Shown: positions 20,165-29,694 of the stretch, in pieces
Layout: each line of letters starts with the position of its first letter
Position numbering within the stretch: the stretch's first letter is position 1
Origin: Vulcanisaeta distributa JCM 11216
GTDB lineage: Archaea; Thermoproteota; Thermoprotei; Thermoproteales; Thermocladiaceae
DNA: 64,000 nt
Reading direction: 5' to 3'
NCBI RefSeq assembly: GCF_001315985.1
Contig: NZ_BBBI01000010.1
Span: 20,722-84,721, forward strand
The notes under the pieces: generated by a model
Told to the model about the DNA's origin: nothing
The model's database searches: none
What the model saw: the letters and a program-made list of their open reading frames with translations, nothing else
Translations under genes and position numbers: made by a program

Positions 20165-20268
20165 AATTGTTTGTTGCTTGGCTTTGTGGTATGTTGATTA
20201 TGCTTGATGTTGTGGGTTTAGGGTTATAATGGCGATGGGTTTAAAGGGACAATAGATTACTTAGTGAT

Positions 20269-21159
20269 GTGCCTAATGCGTATCTTTATATTATCGTGGT
20301 TCTCGTTACCGCCATGGTGGTTCTTGGTATTTACTTAAATGTGGTGTTTAATGAGTATATGCATGTAATTAATGAATTGAGACAGCCTTATGCGAATATA
20401 ATTCATTTTGAGCTTTACTCGTACCCGTCAAGGAATAATACCTTTGCCCTTTACCTGGTCATAACGAATCCAACGGATGATCCGTTGAATATAACGGTAT
20501 TATTCATTAAGTCGCCGGTATTCACGATTAAGGCGTTTAAGGTGTTAGTACCTCCTCATGAGACCGTGCAAGTACCATTGGCAATAGCGATCATAAATGC
20601 TACGCAGAATGTGATTTGGTATGTGGGGCTTACACCAACGTATTTGGGATGCATTAATTGCTTTATTAATTCCGTAAATGTACTCCTGAATAAAAGGGTT
20701 AGTATTACGTTACGTATTAGTGACTTGATTAATTATAGCATCACGATTAATAAGGTGATTACCAACGTTACCGAGACAACGTCCTTGAGCAAATTCGGTT
20801 TCGCCACGTATTTATTAAATACAACCTACTTATCGCTTGAATTTGTGAATCCATCATCAAGCATCATAGACGTGAATGGATATTCAGTTTACTCTTATAG
20901 TGGTACTGAGTTAGTCTCGTGCAATTTAACTACTCCAAAGGTGATAAGGGCGATGGATATACGTATAATTAATCTCACAACGACATCTACGAAAAATGTT
21001 GTTTGTACGCAGAATTACCGTTTCCCAACGGACATAGCTCAAATACCCTATGGTTATGTCGTACTTCATACTAATGTTGGGAATATAACAGTGGGGCTAT
21101 TTCCGCAGGAACCACTGTGGTGGTGCATTGTTTATAACATATTTTGTTGGCCCTGGTAA
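20269..21159 (+). CDS. Hypothetical membrane-anchored extracellular protein
   Basis: Intact 296-residue protein with an N-terminal hydrophobic helix (LYIIVVLVTAMVVLGIYL) followed by a long Asn/Thr/Ser-rich extracellular part containing many Asn-x-Ser/Thr sequons. It begins with GTG at 20269. Beta-rich segments suggest an immunoglobulin-like or pilin-like surface domain, but no named family is evident. It has no seven-base G/C run and its codon use is more AT-rich than neighbours. Confidence 0.6.
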   Translation: MPNAYLYIIVVLVTAMVVLGIYLNVVFNEYMHVINELRQPYANIIHFELYSYPSRNNTFALYLVITNPTDDPLNITVLFIKSPVFTIKAFKVLVPPHETVQVPLAIAIINATQNVIWYVGLTPTYLGCINCFINSVNVLLNKRVSITLRISDLINYSITINKVITNVTETTSLSKFGFATYLLNTTYLSLEFVNPSSSIIDVNGYSVYSYSGTELVSCNLTTPKVIRAMDIRIINLTTTSTKNVVCTQNYRFPTDIAQIPYGYVVLHTNVGNITVGLFPQEPLWWCIVYNIFCWPW

Positions 21160-21267
21160 GTGAGTAATTAATAGTGATGTATTTGATGCGGAAGGTAGTA
21201 ATGCCGTAGAGATGTTGCGAGGCTCACGAGGATGTGGTTAAGAACGTCATACACTTAATGCTTAATA

Positions 21268-23643
21268 ATGCGTGCATTTTGTTTCCACGTGTCGTTTAAT
21301 GTTAGTATTGAGTTGTACGTAGTTGATCTTAGGTTTAGGTTTGGGGGGGATTTGAGTTATGAGGGTGTTGTGGATGTTCATGTTAATTCCGCGGGCGACT
21401 TATTGCTTAATGCCGTTGATTTTAAGGTGAGGGCTGTCGAGGTTGATGGTAGGCCCGTTGATTATTCCTATGACGGTAGGGTTTTGAGGGTTCGGGGGGG
21501 GCCCCATTAATGGCGTTGTTAGGGTTGTGTTTGAGGGTAGGGTTAGTGATAGGTTGTTGGGTATTTACAGGGCTCCGTATGGGGGGGGTGGCTACATGAT
21601 AACGACGCAGTTCGAGCCCACGGGTGCCAGGTATTTCATACCCTGCGTTGACCACCCGGCCGCCAAGGCTAGGTTTAGGTTTAGGGTCTCTGTCGATGGT
21701 GATTACGACGTAATATTCAACACGCCACCGGTCAGGGTTTATTGGGATGGTCCCTGGAAGGTCTTTGAGTTTGCGGAGACTCCTAGGATGTCCACATACC
21801 TGCTCTACCTGGGTATTGGCAGGTTCTTTGAGTCTAGGGATAGGGTCGGCGGTATTGACGTGATCTTCGCCACGCCGATTAGGGATAGGGTTGAGGATAG
21901 CAGGTTTGCGCTTGATGTTGCCAAGGGTGTGCTTGAATTCTACAGTAATTACTTCGGGATACCATACCCGCTACCCAAGCTTCACCTGATCCATGTTCCT
22001 GAGTTCGCGGCTGGTGCTATGGAGAATTGGGGTGCAATAACGTTTAGGGAGACCGCGTTGTTAGTCGGTAAGGGCAGTACTGAGTTGACTAAGAGGAGGG
22101 TTGCGGAGGTTGTTGCCCATGAGATTGCTCATCAGTGGTTTGGTAATTTGGTCACGATGCATTGGTGGGATGACCTTTGGCTTAATGAGTCCTTCGCCAC
22201 ATTCATGAGTTATAAGGCCATGGATAAACTCTTCTCGGAGTGGGGCGTTTGGTATAGGTTCCTGGCTGATGAGACTACGGGCTCTATGCTCAGGGACTCG
22301 CTAATGAGTACGCACCCCGTTCACGTACCTATCAGTAGTGAGGAGGAGGCCTTCGAAATATTCGATGACATTAGTTATGGTAAGGGCGCCTCACTGCTTA
22401 GGATGCTTGAGACTACGTTGGTGAGGAGGACTTCAGGAGGGGCTTGAGCAACTACCTCAGGAAGTATGCGTACTCAAACGCCACCGAGGATGACCTGTGG
22501 GGCAGTATTGAGGAGGTTAGTGGTAAGCCCGTGATGAAGGTCATGAAGGCCTGTTGATAAGTCGGGGCATCCAGTCATAGTTGTTGAAGAGTCCGGTAAG
22601 GGTGTCACACTTAGGCAGTCGAGGTTTGTGCTTGGCGGTAATACTGCTGATACCTGGCCCATACCCATTATCTATAGGTTTAATGGCGTGGTGAATACCG
22701 TACTCATGGAGCGCGATACACTAATGCTTAGTGGTTCACCAGGGTCCCTGTTCCTCAATGTTAATGGTAGTGGTTACTACAGGGTTAGGTATAGTGATTG
22801 GTCTAGGGCATTGAGCAGTGCGTCTAATCACCTTGAGAGGTGGAGTGTGATAAATGATGCCTATGCCCACTTGCTCCAGGGCTCCATTGGACTAAATGAG
22901 TACCTAAGCCTAGTTAGGTCCGTTAGTGACATAGTTAATTACCTATTGACGACTACGGTAATATCCCAACTGGGTACCCTATACTCGATAAAGCCATCCG
23001 CCGTTAAGGAGGTATTCACGGAGTACCTGAGGACTCAGAGCACCTTACTTGAGGGTGTCTCTGGCATGGACGATGTTAGGGAGTTAGTGCTCTCCCGCCG
23101 CGCACTTATTGATGAGGATTACGCGAAGTCAATAGCTGGCTTAATTAGGGATTACCAGGGCTTGAGCCCTGTCATGAGGCAGGCGGTTGTTAATGCCTAC
23201 GCCGTTGTCGGTGATAAACCATTTGAAGTCCTTAGGGGGCTCTATAGGTCGTTGGTGACCGATGAGGATAGGAATAAGGTCTTGGCTGCTATGCTGAGCA
23301 TAACCAATAGGATGAGTATCAGAGGTCCCTGGACTTCCTAATATCTGGCGAGGTTAAGAGGCAGGATCTTCAGTTCTTCACGGTTGGTTCTAGGAATCCG
23401 TACGTGCGTGACCTTAACCTGAGGTGGTTCATGAGTAATTATAAGCGCTTCATAGAGGCTTACGGTGATCCCGGCGTGTTGTCTAGGGTGATTACGTACT
23501 CAATACCGTTAATAGGCATTGGGCAGGAGGGTGAAGTGGAGGGGGGGTTCTTAAGAGGGTTGAGTATACCTGGTATCGAGATGGGGATTAAGGCTGGCCT
23601 TGAACTTATGAGGGTATATTCACGCTTATTCCGTAATATCTAA
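21268..23643 (+). CDS. M1 family aminopeptidase (tricorn-interacting-factor type)
   Basis: About 790 residues after repair. The exopeptidase motif GAMENWGAITFRE and the zinc motif HEIAHQWFGN with the downstream Glu in WLNESFATF are all present, then the C-terminal helical ERAP-like domain (YYRVRYSDW, LERWSVINDAYA). Breaks: an eight-G/four-C stretch at 21494-21505, the region 22425-22560 (twice, around FRRGLSNYLRKYAYSNATEDDLW), and 23325-23345. The catalytic domain is unbroken. Cytosolic, acting on peptides from the proteasome. Confidence 0.9.
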
Positions 23644-23783
23644 TCATCCAGGTTAAAAAACCAATATTCACTATCATTATTTTATTTCCTATCCTAATTA
23701 ATTAAATCTTTAAACAATACTCGTAAATACGATGCCACGTATTAAAGTAATATTTTTAAGAGAAGGTAATAACGGCATTCAAC

Positions 23784-25277
23784 GTGTCATTTATTAATTG
23801 GTTGACACCACCAACAGTCACCACCATTAATCCCAGGAGGGAGGTGTTGGCTGGGTTGACAACGTTTCTAACAATGGCGTACATATTATTCGTAAATCCA
23901 ACAATAGTTGGTGATGGTTTTGAACTAGCCCTAATGCATGCACTGGGTACGAACGCATTAAGTGCGCAGTACCAGGCATTGGTTTACACGATAAAGCTGG
24001 GCGTTGCGGCTGGCACGGCAATAGCGGCTGCCTTTGGAACATTATTCATGGCGTTCTACGCGAGGTTACCCTTCGCAATGGCCCCTGGCATGGGTGAGAA
24101 CTCCTTCATTGCGTATTCCGTGATCCCAGCCTTCACAACGGTGTTGCTTGGCATGGGTGTTGTTGGTTCTCAGGCAGCCGTGATAGCATTGATGACTGCG
24201 ATAACGGCTGTGTTCATTGATGGCTTAATATTCCTATTCACTGCATGGTCAGGGATTAGGGAGAGGATCATTAAGTCAATATCGCCTAATTTATCCATTG
24301 GCATTAGCGTTGGTATTGGATTGTTCATAACGTTCATAGGGCTCTCACTGGGTGGTTTCGTAATACCTGGCAGTGGTACACCGGTCGCCTTTAATACGAG
24401 AGCCTTTGTGACCCCCCCGGCATCGATACTCGCGTTTGTGGGTTTCATACTTGCGGTATTCCTATATATTAAGAGGGTACCGGGCGCGTTCCTGATAACC
24501 ATAGTCACGATAACCCTGGTAAGCCTCGTGTTTGGCCTTGCCAAGCCACCATCAACGCCAGTCCAGTTCCCGGTGTTTACCACATCGATAATACCCAACC
24601 TACCCAATAACATTGAGTGGTGGTTTAGGCTCGTGAGCTTGGCCTTCCCCGTGGCTTTCTCGCTGTGGATGATAGAGTTCTTTGATGGTATAGGCACAAT
24701 AGTGGGCCTATCCAACAGGGCCGGTCTCGTGGATAGTAATGGCAGGCCCATTAATATAGGAAGGGCATTGTATGCAGACGCCATTGGTACTATTGTTGGT
24801 GCATTGGCTGGCACAACGACGACGGTCATCTACGTTGAGTCAGCCTCAGGGATAGAGAGTGGTGGGAGGACTGGGTTGACGTCGTTGGTGACTGGGCTAT
24901 TATTTCTTGCGTTTTTACCGCTGGGGCCTATAGTGGTTATGATACCTGACTGCGCAACGGCGCCAGTACTGATACTGGTGGGTTTAATGTTTGTGTCGTT
25001 AATACCCAGGATAAACTTTAACGACTTAACCGAGGCCATACCGGCCTTCGTGGCCATGATAAGCATACCACTTACTTACAGCATAGCCACCGGCATTGGC
25101 CTGGCCTTCATAACTTACACGCTCACTAAGCTCGTTACTGGCAGGTTCCGCGAGATCTCAGTGACAACCTTGGTAATAACGATAATATTCATCCTATACT
25201 TCACGGCAATGGTCCCCCATGCTCAATCCATAAACACAGTAATAATTATGGGTATATCAAGGCATTCAAAGCCCTAG
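23784..25277 (+). CDS. Purine permease, AzgA type (NCS2 family)
   Basis: Intact 497-residue membrane transporter starting with GTG at 23784. AzgA signatures are AGLTTFLTMAYILFVNP near the N-terminus, APGMGENSFIAY, EFFDGIGTIVGLSNRAG, and ESASGIESGGRTGLTSLVTGLLF. About 12-14 hydrophobic segments. Family members import adenine, guanine or hypoxanthine with protons. A seven-C run at 24410-24416 gives TPPAS where TPAS is likely. The intergenic space before it (23644-23783) is AT-rich and probably contains its promoter. Confidence 0.9.
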   Translation: MSFINWLTPPTVTTINPRREVLAGLTTFLTMAYILFVNPTIVGDGFELALMHALGTNALSAQYQALVYTIKLGVAAGTAIAAAFGTLFMAFYARLPFAMAPGMGENSFIAYSVIPAFTTVLLGMGVVGSQAAVIALMTAITAVFIDGLIFLFTAWSGIRERIIKSISPNLSIGISVGIGLFITFIGLSLGGFVIPGSGTPVAFNTRAFVTPPASILAFVGFILAVFLYIKRVPGAFLITIVTITLVSLVFGLAKPPSTPVQFPVFTTSIIPNLPNNIEWWFRLVSLAFPVAFSLWMIEFFDGIGTIVGLSNRAGLVDSNGRPINIGRALYADAIGTIVGALAGTTTTVIYVESASGIESGGRTGLTSLVTGLLFLAFLPLGPIVVMIPDCATAPVLILVGLMFVSLIPRINFNDLTEAIPAFVAMISIPLTYSIATGIGLAFITYTLTKLVTGRFREISVTTLVITIIFILYFTAMVPHAQSINTVIIMGISRHSKP

Positions 25278-25350
25278 GTAATGGAAGCGGGAAACCCCCA
25301 ACCTGCAGTGAGGATATCCTTAAATAGTTATATAGACGTATGCAGCATTA

Positions 25351-26468
25351 ATGAGCTCGCAAGAGTTCATAAACCTACTTAAGAAACTAAGTGAGGCTTT
25401 TGGCCCGTCTGGCTTTGAGGATGAGGTCAGGGACTTAGTAATCAAGGAGTTGGAGCCTTATGTTGATGACTTAATGATAGATAGGTGGGGGGGCAATGTA
25501 ATTGGTATTCGGTACGGCAGACGGAAGGACTTGAAGGCCATGGTTGCGGCTCACATTGATGAGATTGGCCTATTAATTGATAACATTGATAAAAATGGCT
25601 TCCTGCGGTTTCGGGCCATTGGTGGTTGGAACGAGGTAACCCTTGTCAGCCAGAGGGTTGTCATTAAGACCGCCGATGGCAGGAAGATCAAGGGTGTAAT
25701 CGGTAGTAGACCACCTCACGTTACGCCACCTGGTAAGGAGAGGGAGGCCCCTGAGCTTAAGGACTTATTCATAGACATTGGGGCTTCAAGTGATGAGGAG
25801 GTTAGGAAGCTTGGTGTCAGGGTTGGCTCCGTGGCCGTCCTAGATAGGGATTTAGAAGTCCTTAATGAGGATGTCGTCACAGGTAAGGCATTTGATGATA
25901 GGGTCGCGTTGCCGTAATGCTTTGGGCCGCTAGGCATTTGAGGGATAGTGAGGTTACGGTTTACTTCGTAGCCACCGTTCAGGAGGAGGTTGGTCTTAGG
26001 GGGGGTGCCCAGATCGCTGCTGACAGGGTCTACCCAGACTTTGCGATTGCCCTTGATACCACAATCGCCGCTGACGTACCCGGCGTTAATGAGCGGGAGT
26101 TCGTGACTAGGATTGGTAAGGGACCCGCGATTAAGGTTATGGATGGTGGTAGGGGGGGTAACGTATTCATTGCCCACCCAGCATTGACGAACTTCTTGGT
26201 TTCGGTTGCCGAGGAATTGAAAATACCATACCAACTGGAGGTGCTGATTGGCGGCACTACGGATGCCCTGGGTATTGCCTTTAGGAGGGATGGTATACCG
26301 GCGACCACCATATCAATACCCACAAGGTATGTTCACAGCCCTGTGGAATTACTGAACATCAATGACGCACTAAACGCCGCTAAATTACTTAGCGAGTCAC
26401 TATCCAAAGCCAATGATAGACTTATTCAGAGCCTTAGGGAGAAGACGATTAAGTCTAAATTGACATGA
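25351..26468 (+). CDS. M42 family aminopeptidase (TET/glutamyl aminopeptidase-like)
   Basis: About 370 residues. Binuclear zinc site residues: AAHIDEIG (His, Asp), GKAFDDRVA (Asp), TVQEEVGLRGGAQ (Glu-Glu), ALDTT (Asp) and YVHSPVE (His). The two halves are separated by one missing G at about 25910 (GCGTTGCC, natively GCGGTTGCC giving DRVAVAVML). The EVGLRGG has one Gly more than the usual EVGLRGA, from a seven-G run at 25999-26005. These form large tetrahedral peptidases in the cytosol and complement the M1 enzyme upstream. Confidence 0.9.
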
Positions 26469-26479
26469 CGTAGCATTAT

Positions 26480-27907
26480 TTACCTTAATAATTGATTAAC
26501 AATGCCTATTGCATTATTTATCAATTCCTCAACCCTACCCGCACTAAGGGCCTCACTATAAATCCTCAACTTGGGTTCTGTGCCACTACCCCCCCTAATT
26601 AGGACCCAGGAACCATCACCAAACACAACCTTAACACCATCAATAGTTACGGGCCTTGGATTCGGACCTAACGAGCTAAGCATCTTAAGAAGTGTGTCCT
26701 TATTGTCATTTACAAACTTCTTTGAATTCCTCATGTCCAAGTCAACCCTCTTGAAGTAAGCCCTACCGTACTTGCTCCTAACATCGCTCACCAGGTTTGT
26801 TAGGCCTCCGTACTCAGATGCCATGGCTATTATTAGAGATGCCGTGTATATACCATCCTTATCAGGTATGTGCCATGAATACACAAGGCCACCGCTCTCC
26901 TCACCACCCATGTCGGCCTCTCTATTCAGTATTGCCCTGGCCACGTACTTAACACCCACCGGAACCTCAACGATCTTAAAGCCGTACTTGGCAGCTATGT
27001 TGTCAAGTATGTGCGTTGTGGATACCGTCCTAACAACACCCGTCTTTATTATTGATGCAGAGGCCAACCTCTCGACTACTATTGGCAGTATGTCGTTAGC
27101 GCTTAAGTAACCGTGAATCCTATCAACTAGGGCTATCCTGTCTGAGTCACCATCATGCGAAATGCCGATGTCGTACTTACCAGCCGTCACCTCCTGGATG
27201 AGCTCGGGTATGTTTTGCGGCTCTGGGTTTGGGTCCCTGCCTCCGAAGCTTGGATCGTAATTATTGTGAATCTCCGTAACCTCCATGCTGAGTCTCCTCA
27301 TAACCTCACTCGTGTAGCCTATTGAGGTTGCGTAGATCGGATCAATGATTACCTTGAACCTACTCCTTGGCCTGAACATTTTGGTTACGCTTTCATAGAC
27401 GTAGTTAATATACTCGGGAGCTGGATCCACGGTGGGTATTGGCCTTAATTCAATGGTATTAACCGATTTATTAATATCATGCCACTCCTCATTATATAAT
27501 CTTTCTATTTCCTCCGTATCCTCCTCCTGAACCGGTGATCCCCCCCTGCTTGTTATTACCTTAAAGCCGTTGTATATTGATGGATTATGACTGGCCGTGA
27601 TCTGAATAACAAGGTCAAAACCGAACCTAAAGCCGTACCAGGCAGCCGCCGGGGGGGTTGGTGTTGGCTTATTAACCGTAACGACATCTAACCCGTGGTT
27701 TACAGCCACGCTGGCTGCAATGTACGCGAAGTCCTTAGACTTCCTCCTGGCGTCGAAACTTACCAAGACCCTACGTAACCCATACCTACGTGACCAATAA
27801 CGAAAAGTCGACTCAGCAAGCACGGCAACCAAGAACTCCGTGAACTCCGTATCAATAACACCACGCACGCCATCTGTTCCAAAATGAAACGTGAGTTTAT
27901 CGTTCAT
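26480..27907 (-). CDS. Phosphomannomutase / phosphoglucomutase
   Basis: Intact 475-residue alpha-D-phosphohexomutase. Active-site phosphoserine loop ITASHNPSIYNGFK, metal loop SHDGDSDRIAL, sugar-binding GGEESGGL and C-terminal phosphate loop RGGSGTEPKLRIY are in order. The last has one more Gly than RGSGTEP, from a seven-C run at about 26589. It makes hexose-1-phosphates for nucleotide sugars. The glycosyltransferase and gamma-carbonic anhydrase genes lie just upstream on the same strand, 35 bases away, so one transcript is likely. Confidence 0.92.
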   Translation of the reverse strand: MNDKLTFHFGTDGVRGVIDTEFTEFLVAVLAESTFRYWSRRYGLRRVLVSFDARRKSKDFAYIAASVAVNHGLDVVTVNKPTPTPPAAAWYGFRFGFDLVIQITASHNPSIYNGFKVITSRGGSPVQEEDTEEIERLYNEEWHDINKSVNTIELRPIPTVDPAPEYINYVYESVTKMFRPRSRFKVIIDPIYATSIGYTSEVMRRLSMEVTEIHNNYDPSFGGRDPNPEPQNIPELIQEVTAGKYDIGISHDGDSDRIALVDRIHGYLSANDILPIVVERLASASIIKTGVVRTVSTTHILDNIAAKYGFKIVEVPVGVKYVARAILNREADMGGEESGGLVYSWHIPDKDGIYTASLIIAMASEYGGLTNLVSDVRSKYGRAYFKRVDLDMRNSKKFVNDNKDTLLKMLSSLGPNPRPVTIDGVKVVFGDGSWVLIRGGSGTEPKLRIYSEALSAGRVEELINNAIGIVNQLLR

Positions 27908-27942
27908 TACTTAAGACCTATTAAACAACCCTTAAATTAATT

Positions 27943-29052
27943 TTATCCCTCTGCATTATCATGAAAAAGCTCCTTAACCACGCTCAACCATTCATTGACT
28001 ACCCTAGGTACACTAAAGGCCATAGCCCTCTCCCTAGCCCTAGCCCTCATTAAATTATCATAATTACCCTCCCACAGTTTAACCGCCAACCTAACAAACT
28101 CCCCCCCTGGATTATCCACCAACCAACCCGTCTCATTATTAATCACTGTCTCCCCCCCTGGACCTTGCCTACCATAGGTGAGGACTGGCGTGCCGCATGC
28201 CATAGATTCAACCGGTACATACCCAAAGGGCTCATGAATGAATGGAAATACCGTAAACTTCGCGTTGGCGTATAACTTAACCAACTCCTCATCACTGACC
28301 CTACCTCTATAATCAATGTTCCTATGCCTAACGAACCAACGCGGCAGCCAGGGGGGGACCTTGGAGCCGAAGGCCACTATCCTTATCCCCCCCGCATTGG
28401 CCATGGCCCTAAGTACATTAAATTGGGTCTCCTTACCCACGTAGGTCAACACATAGTCCTGGGTGGGGGGGTTGGGCACGGGTTTAAAGAAGTCCGTATT
28501 CACCGGCGGATTTATCACACCCCCCCAAACCCTAACGTTTCTTGATATTACAGCTTCCGCTGAGTACCTCGAGTTGGCTATTACGTATTTAGAGCGTGAT
28601 AGTGCCCTATGGTATGTAGAATCCGCGGCAATTATTAGTGGTGTTGCAAGGTAATAACCCAGCCTATAGTGTATTGGGAATTCCCTACTTAAATCCCTGA
28701 GTAGGTCACCTACGTAGCCCTGCGCATAGAATATGGTTGCTGGTATTGGTAACTCAAAGGATAGATTTATTGTTAGGCAATCATCGCGATAATTGATCAA
28801 ACCCCTTATACCATTCATTAGCCATATTAAAAAATGCCCAGACTGCCCAGAAAGCGGAGGCCTTAGTCCAAGGTCCCTTACCTTAATACCTACGTACTCA
28901 AGGTCCTTCTCAACCTCTTTACTCACATATGGCGCAACAACATTAACGTTAAATCCCATCTCAATGATTGACTTACCGAGTAAATAGGCAACCCTAATTG
29001 GCCCCCCCGTTATCCCATCAATCCCGTCAGTTATCAATGATATGCATGGCAT
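27943..29052 (-). CDS. Glycosyltransferase family 4
   Basis: Intact 369-residue GT-B glycosyltransferase. The N-terminus GITGGPIRVAYLLGKS is the acceptor-side glycine loop; the donor-side motif is HEPFGYVPVESMACGTPVLTYG followed by GETVINNETGWLVDN. Seven-C runs insert residues at IRVAFGS, PGGE and elsewhere, but none shift the frame. With the hexomutase just downstream it may build a sugar chain on lipid or protein. The acceptor is unknown. Confidence 0.85.
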   Translation of the reverse strand: MPCISLITDGIDGITGGPIRVAYLLGKSIIEMGFNVNVVAPYVSKEVEKDLEYVGIKVRDLGLRPPLSGQSGHFLIWLMNGIRGLINYRDDCLTINLSFELPIPATIFYAQGYVGDLLRDLSREFPIHYRLGYYLATPLIIAADSTYHRALSRSKYVIANSRYSAEAVISRNVRVWGGVINPPVNTDFFKPVPNPPTQDYVLTYVGKETQFNVLRAMANAGGIRIVAFGSKVPPWLPRWFVRHRNIDYRGRVSDEELVKLYANAKFTVFPFIHEPFGYVPVESMACGTPVLTYGRQGPGGETVINNETGWLVDNPGGEFVRLAVKLWEGNYDNLMRARARERAMAFSVPRVVNEWLSVVKELFHDNAEG

Positions 29053-29054
29053 GG

Positions 29055-29594
29055 TTATAGGTTAACCCCCCCATTGTCCATGTACATCCTCGCAAGCCTT
29101 AGGTAGGCCTGGTAATTATTCCTAATGTACTCCCTATCCGCATCCGTGGCCTGCCTAATTACCTTGGCAGGCACACCAACAACAATACTATTGGGTGGTA
29201 CCTTAGTTCCCTGGGTAACTACGGCGCCAGCCCCCCCCACAATACTACCACTGCCAATTACTGCTCCATTTAGGACTATGGCGCCCATACCTATTATTAC
29301 CTCATCCTCCACCGTGGCGCCATGCACGATAGCCCTATGCCCAATGGTGACGCCACGCCCGATCCTAGCTGGAAAACCAACGTCTGTATGTATTACAGCG
29401 CCATCCTGAATATTCGAGCTATCGCCAATCACTATGCTATCCTCATCACCCCCCCTGATGACGGCGTGGGGCCAGATACTCACGTTATCCCCCCCAATAA
29501 CCACGTCCCCCCCAATTACGTAGGCCGTACTCGCTATGAAGACGTTCCTGCCAATCCTAGGCACCTTATCCCCCCCAACCCTCACGATGGGCAT
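29055..29594 (-). CDS. Gamma-carbonic anhydrase-like hexapeptide protein
   Basis: Left-handed beta-helix protein of 179 residues with the gamma-CA pattern: IGRNVFIASTAYVIG, SIWPHAVIRGG, NIQDGAVIHTD, TIGHRAIVHG, IGMGAIVLNGAVIG, VPPNSIVVGVPAKVIR. Zinc His candidates are in VIHTD, IGHRA and VHGAT. Six seven- or eight-C runs on the plus strand each add a Gly to the hexapeptide repeats (IGGD, RGGD, VGGAG), which would put the helix turns out of register. Its stop is three bases from the glycosyltransferase start, so they are co-transcribed. Confidence 0.9.
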   Translation of the reverse strand: MPIVRVGGDKVPRIGRNVFIASTAYVIGGDVVIGGDNVSIWPHAVIRGGDEDSIVIGDSSNIQDGAVIHTDVGFPARIGRGVTIGHRAIVHGATVEDEVIIGMGAIVLNGAVIGSGSIVGGAGAVVTQGTKVPPNSIVVGVPAKVIRQATDADREYIRNNYQAYLRLARMYMDNGGVNL

Positions 29595-29694
29595 AGCCTA
29601 GTCATTAATCTGCATTATTTAAAGTATTAAGGCATACATCACGTAAAGTAATGCCGCTTAAACGCTTAAAAGGCATTGAGCAGTCATTGATTGC

